In this document: positions 26,154 through 36,051 of the stretch, one piece after another
Numbering within the stretch: position 1 is the first letter of the stretch
Layout of the letters: each line of letters begins with the position of its first letter
Assembly: GCA_052161605.1 (NCBI GenBank)
Contig: CP197409.1
From: JBKCUI01 sp052161605
GTDB taxonomy: Bacteria > Planctomycetota > Planctomycetia > Pirellulales > Pirellulaceae
Length of the DNA stretch: 64,000 bases
Strand: one strand, 5' to 3'
Program-made: the position numbers and the translations under genes
Notes under the pieces: generated by a model
The model's input: the letters and a program-made list of their open reading frames with translations, nothing else
The model's database searches: none
Told to the model about the DNA's origin: nothing

Positions 26154-27365
26154 CTATCGGGTCGGTTTGATGAGCTCTTCGTCTAGCCAATTAACTGGTC
26201 CAGGTTCTTCGCCTGATGTGTGAGCCTGCACGAGTTTGTCACGAAGAGCGTGCATTTTTTCAACAACCGCCGTAGCTCGGATGGAAACTTCGTTTTGCTC
26301 CCAACGATCATCGGGCTTGGCGAAAAGTTCGGCGCCTCCCTGAGTGTTGGCGGTCCCCTCTGTGATTCGACAAGACCATGCAGGAGAAATCACATAGCAT
26401 TCGTTGGCAGCTATCGCGATGGCTGCACCGATACGATCCATGGTGTCGATGCTTTCATCGCATAGCGATGCAAAGATCAATTCCTCGGATTCTTCGCTTG
26501 GGTCGGAGTTGAGCCACTTTACGATCCAGTCTCCTATCTCATTTGGCTGCATGATCGTTGGGAAGCGAATTCCAACCGGCAGAGAGTCTCCCAAACGAAA
26601 GATACAAGGGCTCTGCAAGGCTTCCGCGTAGAGTCGTCCCGCCTCACCTCCCACCATGCCGTGTTCACCCAGCGGATAACCAGAGACGCCGATGAGTCCG
26701 AATAAAGTGTCTTTTGTCAGATTCAATTCCTTCAACGTGCCCAACAGCTCGCCAAGTGCTTGATCGATCACGACCACTTGGCCTACTATTGCACAAGCGA
26801 CTCCGAACACATCGTCAGGATCGGTAGACTTGTTCACCGAAAAAGTTATTGGGGTCACGTCGGTTGGTGGCTCGGGGTCGTCTTCATCGCACATGATGCG
26901 TCGATAATCGTAGGGGGCGTCCCATACCCCACGCAGGCCGCGTGAATGAATCCATAGCATGGAAAACATGTTCGACTCCGCCACCCAAGCTCCCATGGCT
27001 GCCTCGAGCAATTCCTCAAACTCGGTTTCGTCCTCGAGATCTTGATGATCGACCAGGAGCACCCGTTCGAACAAGTTGGCCGATGGAGACTCCAGGACTC
27101 TTTTGTCGTCGGTGACAAGCAGTCCTTGCCCTACCCATTGGATCCACTCCGAGTAATCGGCAGACTCGCGATTGAGCTTGTGAGTGCCGCTCCATAGGGA
27201 GGTTAAGACCTCGAGCGAGTTGGAGGAATCAGCCCAGCACTGATCGAGGACTATGGATCGAGCTGCAAGTGCGTTCATATTCGGGGTTGGGCAAAGACTG
27301 TTCCCGTAGGTTCCAACCATATTGGTTCCGAGCCCGTCGATACTTACTAGGATCGCTTTCTTCAT
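26154..27365 (-). CDS. Sulfatase-like alkaline phosphatase superfamily protein, no CxPSR
   Basis: 403 residues. The start ILVSIDGLGTNMVGTYGN...TPNMNALAARS is typical of the sulfatase/phosphoglycerate-mutase-like fold, with metal Asp in SIDG. Where sulfatases have CxPSR followed by LLTG, this protein has SSNSLEVLTSLWSG, so the formylglycine Cys is absent. GVSGYPLGEHGMVG corresponds to the second metal site. No signal peptide is visible, so it would be cytoplasmic. It may be a phosphodiesterase/phosphatase using Ser or Thr, or a non-catalytic member. Last gene of a three-gene minus-strand cluster; the gap to the zinc-ribbon gene is 15 nt. Confidence 0.7.
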   Translation of the reverse strand: MKKAILVSIDGLGTNMVGTYGNSLCPTPNMNALAARSIVLDQCWADSSNSLEVLTSLWSGTHKLNRESADYSEWIQWVGQGLLVTDDKRVLESPSANLFERVLLVDHQDLEDETEFEELLEAAMGAWVAESNMFSMLWIHSRGLRGVWDAPYDYRRIMCDEDDPEPPTDVTPITFSVNKSTDPDDVFGVACAIVGQVVVIDQALGELLGTLKELNLTKDTLFGLIGVSGYPLGEHGMVGGEAGRLYAEALQSPCIFRLGDSLPVGIRFPTIMQPNEIGDWIVKWLNSDPSEESEELIFASLCDESIDTMDRIGAAIAIAANECYVISPAWSCRITEGTANTQGGAELFAKPDDRWEQNEVSIRATAVVEKMHALRDKLVQAHTSGEEPGPVNWLDEELIKPTR

Positions 27366-27380
27366 GTTCTCTCTTAAGTT

Positions 27381-27656
27381 CTAACGAGACTCATTCACGA
27401 ATATAAGACTGCCAGCCCAGCCTAGGAGGCAAGCCTCTTCTCTTGAAGCCCAATACCATGATTCGCAACTAGAGTGTAGTTGCTCGACATGCTCTCGCAT
27501 CAATCGATCCGTCAGTTGCGGATCGGACCATGCTGCATCGCATTCGTCGCATTGGCATACCGATCTCAAAAATTGCTTTGATACTACAGCTCGGATTCGT
27601 ACTAATCCCTGTTGGCAAACGGGACACTCCGAGATGTAGAGGACGGAATCACTCAT
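27381..27656 (-). CDS. Small zinc-ribbon-like protein
   Basis: 91 residues from ATG 27656 (a further upstream ATG at 27686 is possible). It has CPVC near residue 12 and a CQCDEC cluster about 25 residues later, consistent with a zinc ribbon. No other domain is visible. The cluster and tight spacing suggest co-transcription with the sulfatase-like gene (15 nt). Function unknown; possibly a metal-binding adaptor. Confidence 0.65.
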   Translation of the reverse strand: MSDSVLYISECPVCQQGLVRIRAVVSKQFLRSVCQCDECDAAWSDPQLTDRLMREHVEQLHSSCESWYWASREEACLLGWAGSLIFVNESR

Positions 27657-27704
27657 GGAATCAAGCAATCTAAATTCGAGGTTCAATTGATTGGTACTAA
27701 ACGT

Positions 27705-28445
27705 TTAGCGGATGGGAAACGCGGTGATTACAGCATCTCCGTTACGAACGACGATTCGCATGCGCTGCAATTTAGGGTTGCGTTGCCTCTTGCCAGCTTC
27801 ACCACCGAGGTAGCCGATCGCCTCGGGGAAGCTCGCCTCGTAGATCATAGCACCTTGATCTTCGCTGACACTGGTTCCCTTTTCACGTCCCCGCGCGGCA
27901 AGATAAGCCTGGTCGATTTTCTTTAAAAAATCAACCATTGATCCTGCAAAGACGCCATGTGATCCTGGTCGGTTCGGGATGTCCTCCAAATGTCTTTCGA
28001 TATGCTTTAAACGATGTCCCTCGTCTGATCCAGGCCCGTAAATAAGTCCTGCGGGGGAGCGGAATCGGTTTCTTGGAAGCTCAGTCAGAAAATCTTCTGC
28101 ACTTTGGACAGATGATGATCGAGAGTTCGTAGGCGAATCAGCGGCAGCCGCATCCTCCTCGTGACCAGTCTCAAGCCGCCCACCATTGGTTTGAGGATTA
28201 TCCTGGGAATCGTTGTTTTTTGGGGAGGTGCCCGCGATCTCATTCGTATCGTCTCGGGTTCTAGACTCCTGGGATTGTAATTGCTCAGCGATCTGTGCAA
28301 TACCTGGTAGTCTCCAACCAAGCTTGTTGTTTATTAGTGGCTGGAAGAGGGCATAGATCGCGAGAAAACCAACGATAATCAGGGCTGTTCGTGTGTTGAT
28401 TCCTCGATTGCCACTCCTGCCGTTTTGCCTATTCCGATTATTCAT
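27705..28445 (-). CDS. Membrane-anchored protein with BECR-like RNase-type C-terminal domain
   Basis: 246 residues. A basic N-terminus and one transmembrane helix (about 20-36) are followed by a disordered Asn/Asp/Ser/Gln-rich linker (about 55-115) and a compact domain (about 125-246). In that domain: RSPAGLIYGPGS, then GHRLKHIERH (His 144, 148, 152), HGVFAG, a helix ending IDQAY, YLGG, and a final VITAFP strand. The His-rich helix plus terminal TAFP strand recalls the CdiA-type RNase A/EndoU (BECR) fold, which ends in TAYP or TAFP. That assignment is inference by eye. I believe similar proteins are conserved in Planctomycetes, which argues against a classical toxin. First gene of the minus-strand cluster. 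Confidence 0.65.
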   Translation of the reverse strand: MNNRNRQNGRSGNRGINTRTALIIVGFLAIYALFQPLINNKLGWRLPGIAQIAEQLQSQESRTRDDTNEIAGTSPKNNDSQDNPQTNGGRLETGHEEDAAAADSPTNSRSSSVQSAEDFLTELPRNRFRSPAGLIYGPGSDEGHRLKHIERHLEDIPNRPGSHGVFAGSMVDFLKKIDQAYLAARGREKGTSVSEDQGAMIYEASFPEAIGYLGGEAGKRQRNPKLQRMRIVVRNGDAVITAFPIR

Positions 28446-28695
28446 GTTTTTAACCAGCTCAATATCTGGAGATCTCGCGTTCTGCTGCTGCCTTAGGGTT
28501 GGAAGAATCTGATCTAGTGGTAGAGGATTCTTGGCGGACTAACTAAACTAGGGGCGTAGGAGCAGCGACCACACTCCGCTCCAATCCCTTCCCGTTTCCC
28601 GGTAGATGCCCCCCGGGTTCCCTCCTGACAGCCTCCCAAAGTTTAAACATGTTCCCACTTGTTTCCCTTCCTTTCCAGCCGAATTTGGTGATCTA

Positions 28696-31600
28696 GTGTA
28701 TTGGTTGGCAGAAATTTGCGTAAAACGCCCTGTTTTCGCATTGATGCTGGTTATGGCATTGGTCGTGGCAGGGATTGTTGCGTTTCCATCCCTAGGGATT
28801 GATCGCTATCCGAAAACCGACCTACCAACTGTGTTCGTTCGGACAACTTACCCTGGGGCGGCATCGGAGGAGGTCGAGTCCGAGGTGTCGAAGATCATGG
28901 AAGACGCTGTGGCCACGGTGGCCGGGATCGAAGAGCTGCGAAGTATCTCGCAGGACGGCAGCTCTCTCGTTTTGGTAACCTTTAACCTAACTCGCAATAT
29001 TGATGCAGCGGTTCAGGATGTTCGAGATGCTGTGGCTTCCGCAGTTCGGCGACTTCCTCCAAATATCGATCCTCCGGTTGTTTCCAAGTCGGACCTGGAC
29101 TCCAGTCCGATTATGACAATCGCATTGTCTGGTGATCGTAGCCCATCTGAACTTTATTATTTGGCAGATCGTTACGTGAAGAGCGTCATCGAATCCGCTC
29201 AGGGGGTCGGGCAAGTTTCGATTTCGGGAGCCGCCGAGCGAGCCGTCAAAATCAATGTCGAAGCGCAAAGGCTGGCAGCCTATCAGCTGTCGATCATGCA
29301 AGTTCGCGAGGCGATCGTTCGTCAAAACACTGAGGTTCCCGGCGGTCGAGTGGACGAAGGTCTCATTGAACGTGCGCTCCGGACCATGGGCCGAGTCCCC
29401 GAATCGAAAGAATTCTCCGAACTCGTGGTTGATACGGTAGGAAGTGTTCCGATTCGCTTGCGAGATCTGGGTACCATCGAGGACTCAACCAAGGAGGTTC
29501 GTTCGATCTCCCGATTGAATGGGGTTCCGAACGTAACCTTAAGCGTTCAGCGACAATCTGGTGAAAATACGGTTGAAGTGATCAGTGCGGTAAAGCAACG
29601 TTTGGATCGCGCTCGAGCCATTCTTCCTTCCGATATCGAACTCACCATCATCCAAGATCAGTCTCGCTACATCTTGGCTGCGTTGCACGAGATACAGAAT
29701 CACCTGATATCGGGCTCCATTTTGGCATGCCTAACGGTGCTGCTCTTTATGCGTTCATGGCGGTCGACGCTGATTGCCTCGGTAGCCATCCCTGCCTCGA
29801 TCATTGCAACCTTCGCTTTCATGAAAGCGTTCGGCTTTACGCTAAACAATGTCACCATGTTGGCTTTGGTGCTTATGGTGGGAGTGGTTATCGACGACGC
29901 TATTGTTGTCCTGGAGAATATTTTTCGCTGCATAGAAGAAGAGGGGATGGACCCTAAGGAAGCCGCGATCAAAGGAACCAAAGAGATCGGGTTAGCTGTT
30001 CTCGCAACGACAGCTTCTCTGGTCATTGTGTTTTTGCCCGTTTCGTTTTTATCGAGCGTCACAGGCCGAATGCTTTTCCAATTCGGCATCACTGCCACCG
30101 TGGCCATTCTGGTGTCTATGTTCATCAGTTTTACTCTGACACCGATGATGTGCAGTTTGTTGCTCAAGAAACCGAATCATGCTCTCAAAGGAAAACAAAA
30201 CGCAACCTCCCGAGGTGGTTTCTATTCGTGGATTGAAGCTGGCTATATGTTCAGTTTGCGCACTGCCATGAGGTTTCGTTTTGCGACCCTGATACTCTGC
30301 TTCTTGACCATTGCCGCTAACATTCCACTTTATTCGTGGGTTCAACAAGATTACATTCCGACCAACGTAGACGAATCCGAGTTCGAGGTCAGCGTCAACG
30401 CAAAAGAGGGAACGACCATAGCCTCGATGAACATTGCTATGGAAAAGATCGAGGAGAAGCTTCGCAATGTCGATGGTGTTGTCTTTACGCTTGCATCAGT
30501 AGGAACCCGCGGCTTTGGTGGAGTTAACAACGGCAATATCTACATTCGCTTGGTTGATTCAGAGACTCGTAACTTTTCGTTAGGTCGATTCTTTAAAGAA
30601 CTGCTGAAAGGAACTCCCTCTCAAGCATTCGTCGGCAATTACTCGCAACAAAAAAAAATGTCCGAGGTTCGCGAACTCCTAAAGTCGTTTTCGGATGTCA
30701 GGGCTTCGATACGGAATCTGACATCGTTGCGTCAAGGGGCCAACGTGGACATCGACTACTCCATTGTTGGTCCAGATGCCAAGGAGATGGCTAAGTTCAG
30801 TGAAGAATTGAGAAAGCGAGTTCGAGAGATTCCGGGGATCGTCGATGTGGATTCGACTTTGCGACTTGATAAACCGGAAGTATTGGTCGACATAAATCGA
30901 GAACGAGCGGCTTCATTGGGCGTCTCTGTTCAGGAGATTGCGGACACATTGCGAATCGCCGTTGGGGGCGATGATCGAGTATCCAGGTATCGAGATCCCG
31001 CTGTCGACGATGCCTATGATGTTGAGCTTCGGCTTGTGGGGGTTGATCGTCAGGATGTGGATGCCATATCTCAACTCTACGTGCGTGCTAATCCGATGGT
31101 ATCATCAAGTGGGACCCAATATGCCGCCTCGATGGAGAATAGTGGTGGGAATGTCTTAACCAGGATTGAGAATTTGGTTTCTTTCCGCTTTGGAGATGCA
31201 TCAGCTCGAATAGACAGATTGGATAGGCAACGCATGGTGGCGATACGGGCAAACATTGCTCAAGGCTACTCGCTATCCGATCGTATTGAGGCCGTGAATG
31301 CGGAAGCTAAAAAAATTGGTATACCAGCAGGTTTCGACACTCGAGTTCTCGGTAGAGGACGAGAATTAGAGCGTACGGTAGGTGAGTTTCGGTGGGTTCT
31401 GCTATTAAGTTTCGTCTTTATGTATATCGTACTAGCGGCCCAGTTCGAACATCTGGCCCACCCGCTTACCATTCTCTTTACCCTACCGCTCTCGATTCCA
31501 TTTGGCCTGTTCAGTTTGTGGCTGGGGAGTGAGTCGCTGAATGTCTATTCGGCCCTCGGTGTACTGGTGCTATTCGGAGTGGTGAAGAAAGCAGCTATTC

Positions 31601-32016
31601 TTCAGATCGATTGTATGAATACTCTGCGGCGGAAAGGCGTTGACCGGACAACAGCTATCTTGGAGGCAAACCGAGATCGATTCCGGCCAATCTTAATGAC
31701 CACCATTTCGTTCGTGGCAGGTTTGCTTCCGCTCTTGATCGCAACTGGTCCGGGAGCAGAAGAAAGACGCTCTATCGCCGTCCTTGCCACCGGAGGCCAG
31801 ACCTTATCCTTGCTGTTGACACTCCTAGCAGTACCTGTGATTTATTCGTACTTGGACGATTTGTCGCTATTGTTCCAACGAAAAAATCGAACCAGCGATT
31901 CCGATATGGAGGATTCTTCGCCAGACCAAGGCCCCGCCACCATCACAGTTGACAAATCCTTGATCGACCAAACACCAGCAGCCGAGCCACCTGCTGTGCA
32001 ACCATCCGTTGCATGA
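28696..32016 (+). CDS. RND-family efflux permease (AcrB/MdtC type)
   Basis: 1106 residues from GTG 28696, which puts the typical start (WLAEICVKRPVFALML) at the N-terminus; the open frame from ATG 28606 adds 30 unlikely residues. Twelve transmembrane helices in the RND pattern are expected; TM4 contains the proton-relay Asp pair in VGVVIDDAIVV, and the porter loops and ALGVLVLFGVVKKAA segment are standard. The C-terminal tail is Pro/Ala/Asp-rich. No membrane-fusion protein or outer-membrane factor gene is adjacent, so it is an orphan here. The conserved GxxxKN(A/G) after TM10 reads GVVKKAA, a common variation. Confidence 0.92.
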   Translation: MYWLAEICVKRPVFALMLVMALVVAGIVAFPSLGIDRYPKTDLPTVFVRTTYPGAASEEVESEVSKIMEDAVATVAGIEELRSISQDGSSLVLVTFNLTRNIDAAVQDVRDAVASAVRRLPPNIDPPVVSKSDLDSSPIMTIALSGDRSPSELYYLADRYVKSVIESAQGVGQVSISGAAERAVKINVEAQRLAAYQLSIMQVREAIVRQNTEVPGGRVDEGLIERALRTMGRVPESKEFSELVVDTVGSVPIRLRDLGTIEDSTKEVRSISRLNGVPNVTLSVQRQSGENTVEVISAVKQRLDRARAILPSDIELTIIQDQSRYILAALHEIQNHLISGSILACLTVLLFMRSWRSTLIASVAIPASIIATFAFMKAFGFTLNNVTMLALVLMVGVVIDDAIVVLENIFRCIEEEGMDPKEAAIKGTKEIGLAVLATTASLVIVFLPVSFLSSVTGRMLFQFGITATVAILVSMFISFTLTPMMCSLLLKKPNHALKGKQNATSRGGFYSWIEAGYMFSLRTAMRFRFATLILCFLTIAANIPLYSWVQQDYIPTNVDESEFEVSVNAKEGTTIASMNIAMEKIEEKLRNVDGVVFTLASVGTRGFGGVNNGNIYIRLVDSETRNFSLGRFFKELLKGTPSQAFVGNYSQQKKMSEVRELLKSFSDVRASIRNLTSLRQGANVDIDYSIVGPDAKEMAKFSEELRKRVREIPGIVDVDSTLRLDKPEVLVDINRERAASLGVSVQEIADTLRIAVGGDDRVSRYRDPAVDDAYDVELRLVGVDRQDVDAISQLYVRANPMVSSSGTQYAASMENSGGNVLTRIENLVSFRFGDASARIDRLDRQRMVAIRANIAQGYSLSDRIEAVNAEAKKIGIPAGFDTRVLGRGRELERTVGEFRWVLLLSFVFMYIVLAAQFEHLAHPLTILFTLPLSIPFGLFSLWLGSESLNVYSALGVLVLFGVVKKAAILQIDCMNTLRRKGVDRTTAILEANRDRFRPILMTTISFVAGLLPLLIATGPGAEERRSIAVLATGGQTLSLLLTLLAVPVIYSYLDDLSLLFQRKNRTSDSDMEDSSPDQGPATITVDKSLIDQTPAAEPPAVQPSVA

Positions 32017-32064
32017 AAATGTTCTAGCTAATACTGCAAGTCCGACCGCACGACCCTTGCGTTT

Positions 32065-33381
32065 TTACTTGATCGCAAATCGAAAGATCAGCTCTTGGTC
32101 TCTGACGTAGAGCTTGCCATCCGAGATCGTCATGGGAGTCCAATTTTTGCTGCTTGGCGCCGGGAATTTGGTTTCTTCTGGTAATGTGAATGAAGATCGC
32201 AAAACGAATTCCTTGGGGTTCGCATCGACCAAAGCGACGTCGCGACTTTCTTCGTCATAGCACAGAAGCTTGCCATCCGCAGCGATCACCGAACCCGCCT
32301 TGAGAGGTTGGCGAGCGGCCCATATTTGGTTGCCTGTCTCCAAATCTTGGCACACCCAACCTACCTTGTCCGAGTAGCCATATACTTTCCCGTCCAGAAT
32401 CACGGAACCACTCACGCTGTTCTTCATGACCCTGTTTGTTTTACCTTTGTATTCGGATTGGGCCGAAAAAACATCTCCTGTCTTAACGATGGAAACCAAA
32501 TCGCAAGTGGATGGGCTGCTACCCGCACTGACGTAGATTTGATTTCCGACAACTATTGGTGTGGGAATCACGACGTCAGCATACTTCTTTTCCCAAACCC
32601 AAAGTGTTCTTCCGTCGTCGGCTGCAACTCCGGTCATCCCACTGTTGTGCAAGAATACATACTGTTTGACCCCTTCGATCTCTGCGGCAACGGGTGACGC
32701 ATACGAGGCTTGATTCTGAAACTCCGCACTTCGCCATGCCACATCGCCTGTCGATAAATCCCAAGCGATAGCAGCCCCTTTGGGCCCACCTGGATTGCCA
32801 ATAACGCGATCGCCGTCGATAAGAGGGGACCAGCTATACCCCCAGCCGATCTTTGGCTCACCAGGTTTGGTTCCGGGGCCGCCACCGACCGGATCTACCT
32901 CCCCCCCCAAATCAGCCATCATGTGCTGCTGCCATTGCAAAGCTCCCGTTTCCGCATCCACGCAAATTAGTTGCCCCCCTCCGCCCAATGCAACGACCTT
33001 GCCACTTGCCACCGACGGCGTCGAGCGTGGTCCCGCCCCCCACTGATTCCCATTGAAATCAAACTTCTCACCCATAGGAACCGCCCAAAGCTCTTTACCC
33101 GAGCTAAGGTCAACGCAAATCAAGAACTCTTGCTCCTCCCTAGCACCGCAAGTGAACAAGCGACCGTCGGCGATTGCCATACTAGAGAAACCAACACCCG
33201 CGTCTCGAAAGGTCCACTCTAGTGCCGGTCCCACCTCTGGCCATTCGGAGAGCAGTCCTGTTTCCGCCGAAATTCCATCTCGAGTCGGACCTAAGTACTG
33301 AGGCCAGTCGGCTGCCATAGAGTCCACTGCAATACTCGTGGATGAAGCCAACAAGGACGCGATCAATGCTCGACGAAACAT
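32065..33381 (-). CDS. Exported PQQ-repeat (BamB-like) beta-propeller protein
   Basis: 438 residues from ATG 33381 with an AGGAG upstream; a TTG at 33417 in the same frame is less likely. A signal peptide ends near SMAADWPQ. The mature part opens with WPQYLGPTRDGIS, the signature of planctomycete PQQ-like WD40 proteins, followed by blades such as GKELWAVPMG, GALQWQQHM, GDVAWRS, GRTLWVWEK and GNQIWAAR. No quinoprotein active-site residues can be assigned. Such proteins may scaffold the envelope; function unknown. Convergent with the RND gene. Confidence 0.88.
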   Translation of the reverse strand: MFRRALIASLLASSTSIAVDSMAADWPQYLGPTRDGISAETGLLSEWPEVGPALEWTFRDAGVGFSSMAIADGRLFTCGAREEQEFLICVDLSSGKELWAVPMGEKFDFNGNQWGAGPRSTPSVASGKVVALGGGGQLICVDAETGALQWQQHMMADLGGEVDPVGGGPGTKPGEPKIGWGYSWSPLIDGDRVIGNPGGPKGAAIAWDLSTGDVAWRSAEFQNQASYASPVAAEIEGVKQYVFLHNSGMTGVAADDGRTLWVWEKKYADVVIPTPIVVGNQIYVSAGSSPSTCDLVSIVKTGDVFSAQSEYKGKTNRVMKNSVSGSVILDGKVYGYSDKVGWVCQDLETGNQIWAARQPLKAGSVIAADGKLLCYDEESRDVALVDANPKEFVLRSSFTLPEETKFPAPSSKNWTPMTISDGKLYVRDQELIFRFAIK

Positions 33382-33574
33382 AGTTTTCTTGCTCCTGGCC
33401 GAGATCAGCTTTTCCAAACCGAGGACGGCTGCAATTCGTGGTATTATTTTCAGAGAATCTCCCTAAACCTATGGAATGAGTCTAAACTGCGGAGAACCCC
33501 TGGGCAAGGGAACTGTTGTTTTCGATAAAGGTTATCCATCTCAGGTCTTCCGAATTATTCTCGATAAAATCAAA

Positions 33575-35155
33575 ATGCAATTGTTGAAAATGAAACCATT
33601 CGTTGGCTTCTTCCGAACGACGACCACGATTTTGGCTTTCTTGGCGTTTTCAGGCTTCTCGGTTTCTTTGCTCCCGCCGACCGTGGTGGCACGTACGGAT
33701 AGATCCTCGCATCTCGTTGACGAAAATAGACTGGAAGTAGTCGTTACCGATCCCCATTTAGAAATACCGGACTCACCTGGAAGACTATTAGTTGCTTTCG
33801 CGACTGGCAACGGACGGCCGAGATTTACGGATGCCTCCTTTCCGGGGCAACCGATGTTCGGCTTGGCCGTGGAAAAGCTTGTGAGAGATAAACCGATCGT
33901 GTTGGACGACAGCGTGACAGGCTTCCCGGTCGGCATGGAGCTCGGAAAACTTCCTCCAGGACAGTACAAGGTACAGGCGATTTTTACGCACAATCCTTCC
34001 ATTAACTTACCCAACGCCCCGGGCAACCTCCGGAGCGAGGTGATCGATGTCAACTGGCCCTTGGCTTCCGGTGAAACCCTATCCATTCCGTTGACGGATG
34101 TTATTGCCACGAGACCCGCTCGAGAGCGTGCTGGCTACGAATTGGTGGAGATCCCTAGCCCTTTGCTCACGGCATTTCATGGTCGCCCGATGACACTAAG
34201 GTTTGGAGTGGCGTTGCCGTTGGAATCGGAGACGGTCGAAGAAAAAAGCACCCCGACCAATGATACCGAAATCCCTAAAGGGCTCATCATCCATATCGGT
34301 GGCTTTGGACAGCGCAGCACGAGTGCCTTGGGATTGGAACGCGATCCACGGTTTGTTCAGATTTTACTCGACGGGGCAGGTCCCTTTGGGGACCCCTACT
34401 ACGTTGATTCCGAAAATAATGGTCCCTACGGCCAAGCCCTGATTGAAGAGATTATCCCTTATGTTGAGAAAACGTACGTTTGTGCGGGTTCTGGAAAGTA
34501 TCGCTTTACGACCGGCGGAAGCACCGGAGGATGGGTCTCCCTCGCTCTGCAAATCCTTTACCCTGATTCGTTCAACGGTTGTTGGTCATCCTGCCCTGAC
34601 GGAGTCGACTTTCGCAACTTTCAACTCATCAATATCTACGAGGACGATAACGCTTATTTTGCCAAGGATGGGTCTGAAGTTCCCGCGAAGCGAAATCGCA
34701 GCGGTGCCGTCGATTACAGTATCCGTCACGAGTGCCAGCTAGAACGAGTGCTGGGAGCCGGGCGTTGGGAGTTGGGCGGGCAACAATGGGCTAGCTGGAA
34801 TGCGGTCTACGGTCCCAAAGGAGTGGATGGTCCCGTTCCGCTATGGGACGGCGAGACAGGCAAAATCGATCGGCAAACCGCAGAGGCCTGGAAGAGATTC
34901 GATCTGCGTCTGATTCTCCAGGACAATTGGTCCAGACTTGGCCCACTTCTGGCTGGGAAGATCCATGTCTGGGTGGGTGACAAGGACGAGTACTATCTCA
35001 ATTTGGCCGTAGAGCGTTTCCAAGCCATGACCACCTCGCTGACCAACCCGGCCTTTGATGGAGAAATCACCATCGAGCCAGGCAAAGGGCACACCAGCGG
35101 CTGGAGATCTTCGGTAATTCGGGACGCTATGTACGAGCGAATGCTTGGTTTGTAG
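33575..35155 (+). CDS. Exported alpha/beta hydrolase (esterase D/PHB-depolymerase-like)
   Basis: About 526 residues from ATG 33575; the frame is open from 33476 but the signal peptide (TTTILAFLAFSGFSVSLL) follows ATG 33575/33590. An N-terminal beta domain (about 40-190) precedes a hydrolase domain with nucleophile elbow GGSTGGW, a WVGDKDEYY acidic segment and a C-terminal GKGHTSGW histidine, a plausible Ser-Asp-His triad. Resembles enterochelin-esterase-like or feruloyl-esterase-like enzymes; the substrate is unknown. Followed after 36 nt by the site-2 protease gene. Confidence 0.82.
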   Translation: MQLLKMKPFVGFFRTTTTILAFLAFSGFSVSLLPPTVVARTDRSSHLVDENRLEVVVTDPHLEIPDSPGRLLVAFATGNGRPRFTDASFPGQPMFGLAVEKLVRDKPIVLDDSVTGFPVGMELGKLPPGQYKVQAIFTHNPSINLPNAPGNLRSEVIDVNWPLASGETLSIPLTDVIATRPARERAGYELVEIPSPLLTAFHGRPMTLRFGVALPLESETVEEKSTPTNDTEIPKGLIIHIGGFGQRSTSALGLERDPRFVQILLDGAGPFGDPYYVDSENNGPYGQALIEEIIPYVEKTYVCAGSGKYRFTTGGSTGGWVSLALQILYPDSFNGCWSSCPDGVDFRNFQLINIYEDDNAYFAKDGSEVPAKRNRSGAVDYSIRHECQLERVLGAGRWELGGQQWASWNAVYGPKGVDGPVPLWDGETGKIDRQTAEAWKRFDLRLILQDNWSRLGPLLAGKIHVWVGDKDEYYLNLAVERFQAMTTSLTNPAFDGEITIEPGKGHTSGWRSSVIRDAMYERMLGL

Positions 35156-35191
35156 GTGGACTCCTGTAGCCGGGTTCCCTAGAATCTTGTC

Positions 35192-36046
35192 ATGTTCAAA
35201 ACCTTATATCTAGGCAGTCTGTCTGGCATTCGCATCTACATCCACTGGTCTTTCTGGTGGTTGACCCTCTACGTATTGATCTCCGGTTTAGGTGACGGCT
35301 TGAGAGGGGCCATCAGCAACGTAGGTTTTCTCTTTGCTATCTTCGGCTGCGTGTTCTTGCATGAATTGGGGCATGCTTTCTCAGGGCGTTGGTTCAACGT
35401 ACCGACAAAGGACATTACGCTCCTTCCAATCGGTGGGCTAGCGAGGATGGGGAACATACCCCCCGGGCCCAAGGCGGAGTTTGTGATTGCAATCTGCGGC
35501 CCCCTAGTCAACGTTGTTATCGCTCTGGCTCTCTACATTTTCTTCCCGATAAAGATACCAACTGAACCCGGCGGGTTCTCGATTTCTGAGTTATCTCCTC
35601 CGACACAGATGTTTTTAGTAAACGTCATGCTGGCGGTATTTAACATGCTGCCCGTTTTTCCGATGGACGGCGGGCGGATACTGCGAGCCTTGCTCCAATT
35701 CGTGGTCAGTCGACGAACAGCGGTTCTTTGGACCGGTCGCCTCGGGCAAGTCCTGGCTGCGATGTTCGTAATCTACGGATTGATAACTTTTCAGATAGCT
35801 CTTGTTTTGATCTTTGCCATTATGTTCGTCGCATGCTCTGTGGAAATCTTTCAAAACAACATGAAGGATCGGTTGCAGCAAATGGCCGAGCAAATGGATG
35901 CCGGTCCGCTGGGCAGCTCCTTTACCGTCGGTACCTATACCTACGGTCCATTTGGGAGCAAAGCCACCGATGATGACTTTCCCCAATCTCCCGGAACAGT
36001 AAACGGTGAAATCGTCGACGCTCAGGATATTCGCCGAATACAATAG
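35192..36046 (+). CDS. Site-2 protease family zinc metalloprotease (M50)
   Basis: 284 residues, several transmembrane helices. LHELGHAFSG (about residue 56-65) supplies the HExxH zinc ligands and NMLPVFPMDGGRILR (about 150-164) the conserved NPDG-like third-ligand motif, here with a longer FPMDGG. The short form without PDZ or CBS domains matches the SpoIVFB/rhomboid-sized M50B group. Such enzymes cleave transmembrane or near-membrane substrates, often anti-sigma factors, but no such target is adjacent. The C-terminal 50 residues are polar and Gly/Thr-rich. Confidence 0.88.
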   Translation: MFKTLYLGSLSGIRIYIHWSFWWLTLYVLISGLGDGLRGAISNVGFLFAIFGCVFLHELGHAFSGRWFNVPTKDITLLPIGGLARMGNIPPGPKAEFVIAICGPLVNVVIALALYIFFPIKIPTEPGGFSISELSPPTQMFLVNVMLAVFNMLPVFPMDGGRILRALLQFVVSRRTAVLWTGRLGQVLAAMFVIYGLITFQIALVLIFAIMFVACSVEIFQNNMKDRLQQMAEQMDAGPLGSSFTVGTYTYGPFGSKATDDDFPQSPGTVNGEIVDAQDIRRIQ

Positions 36047-36051
36047 GCAGC

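Noticed and set aside
28606..28695. Upstream ATG for the RND permease
   Set aside because: The additional 30 residues are Pro/Phe-rich and unlike the RND N-terminus; GTG 28696 fits the family start.
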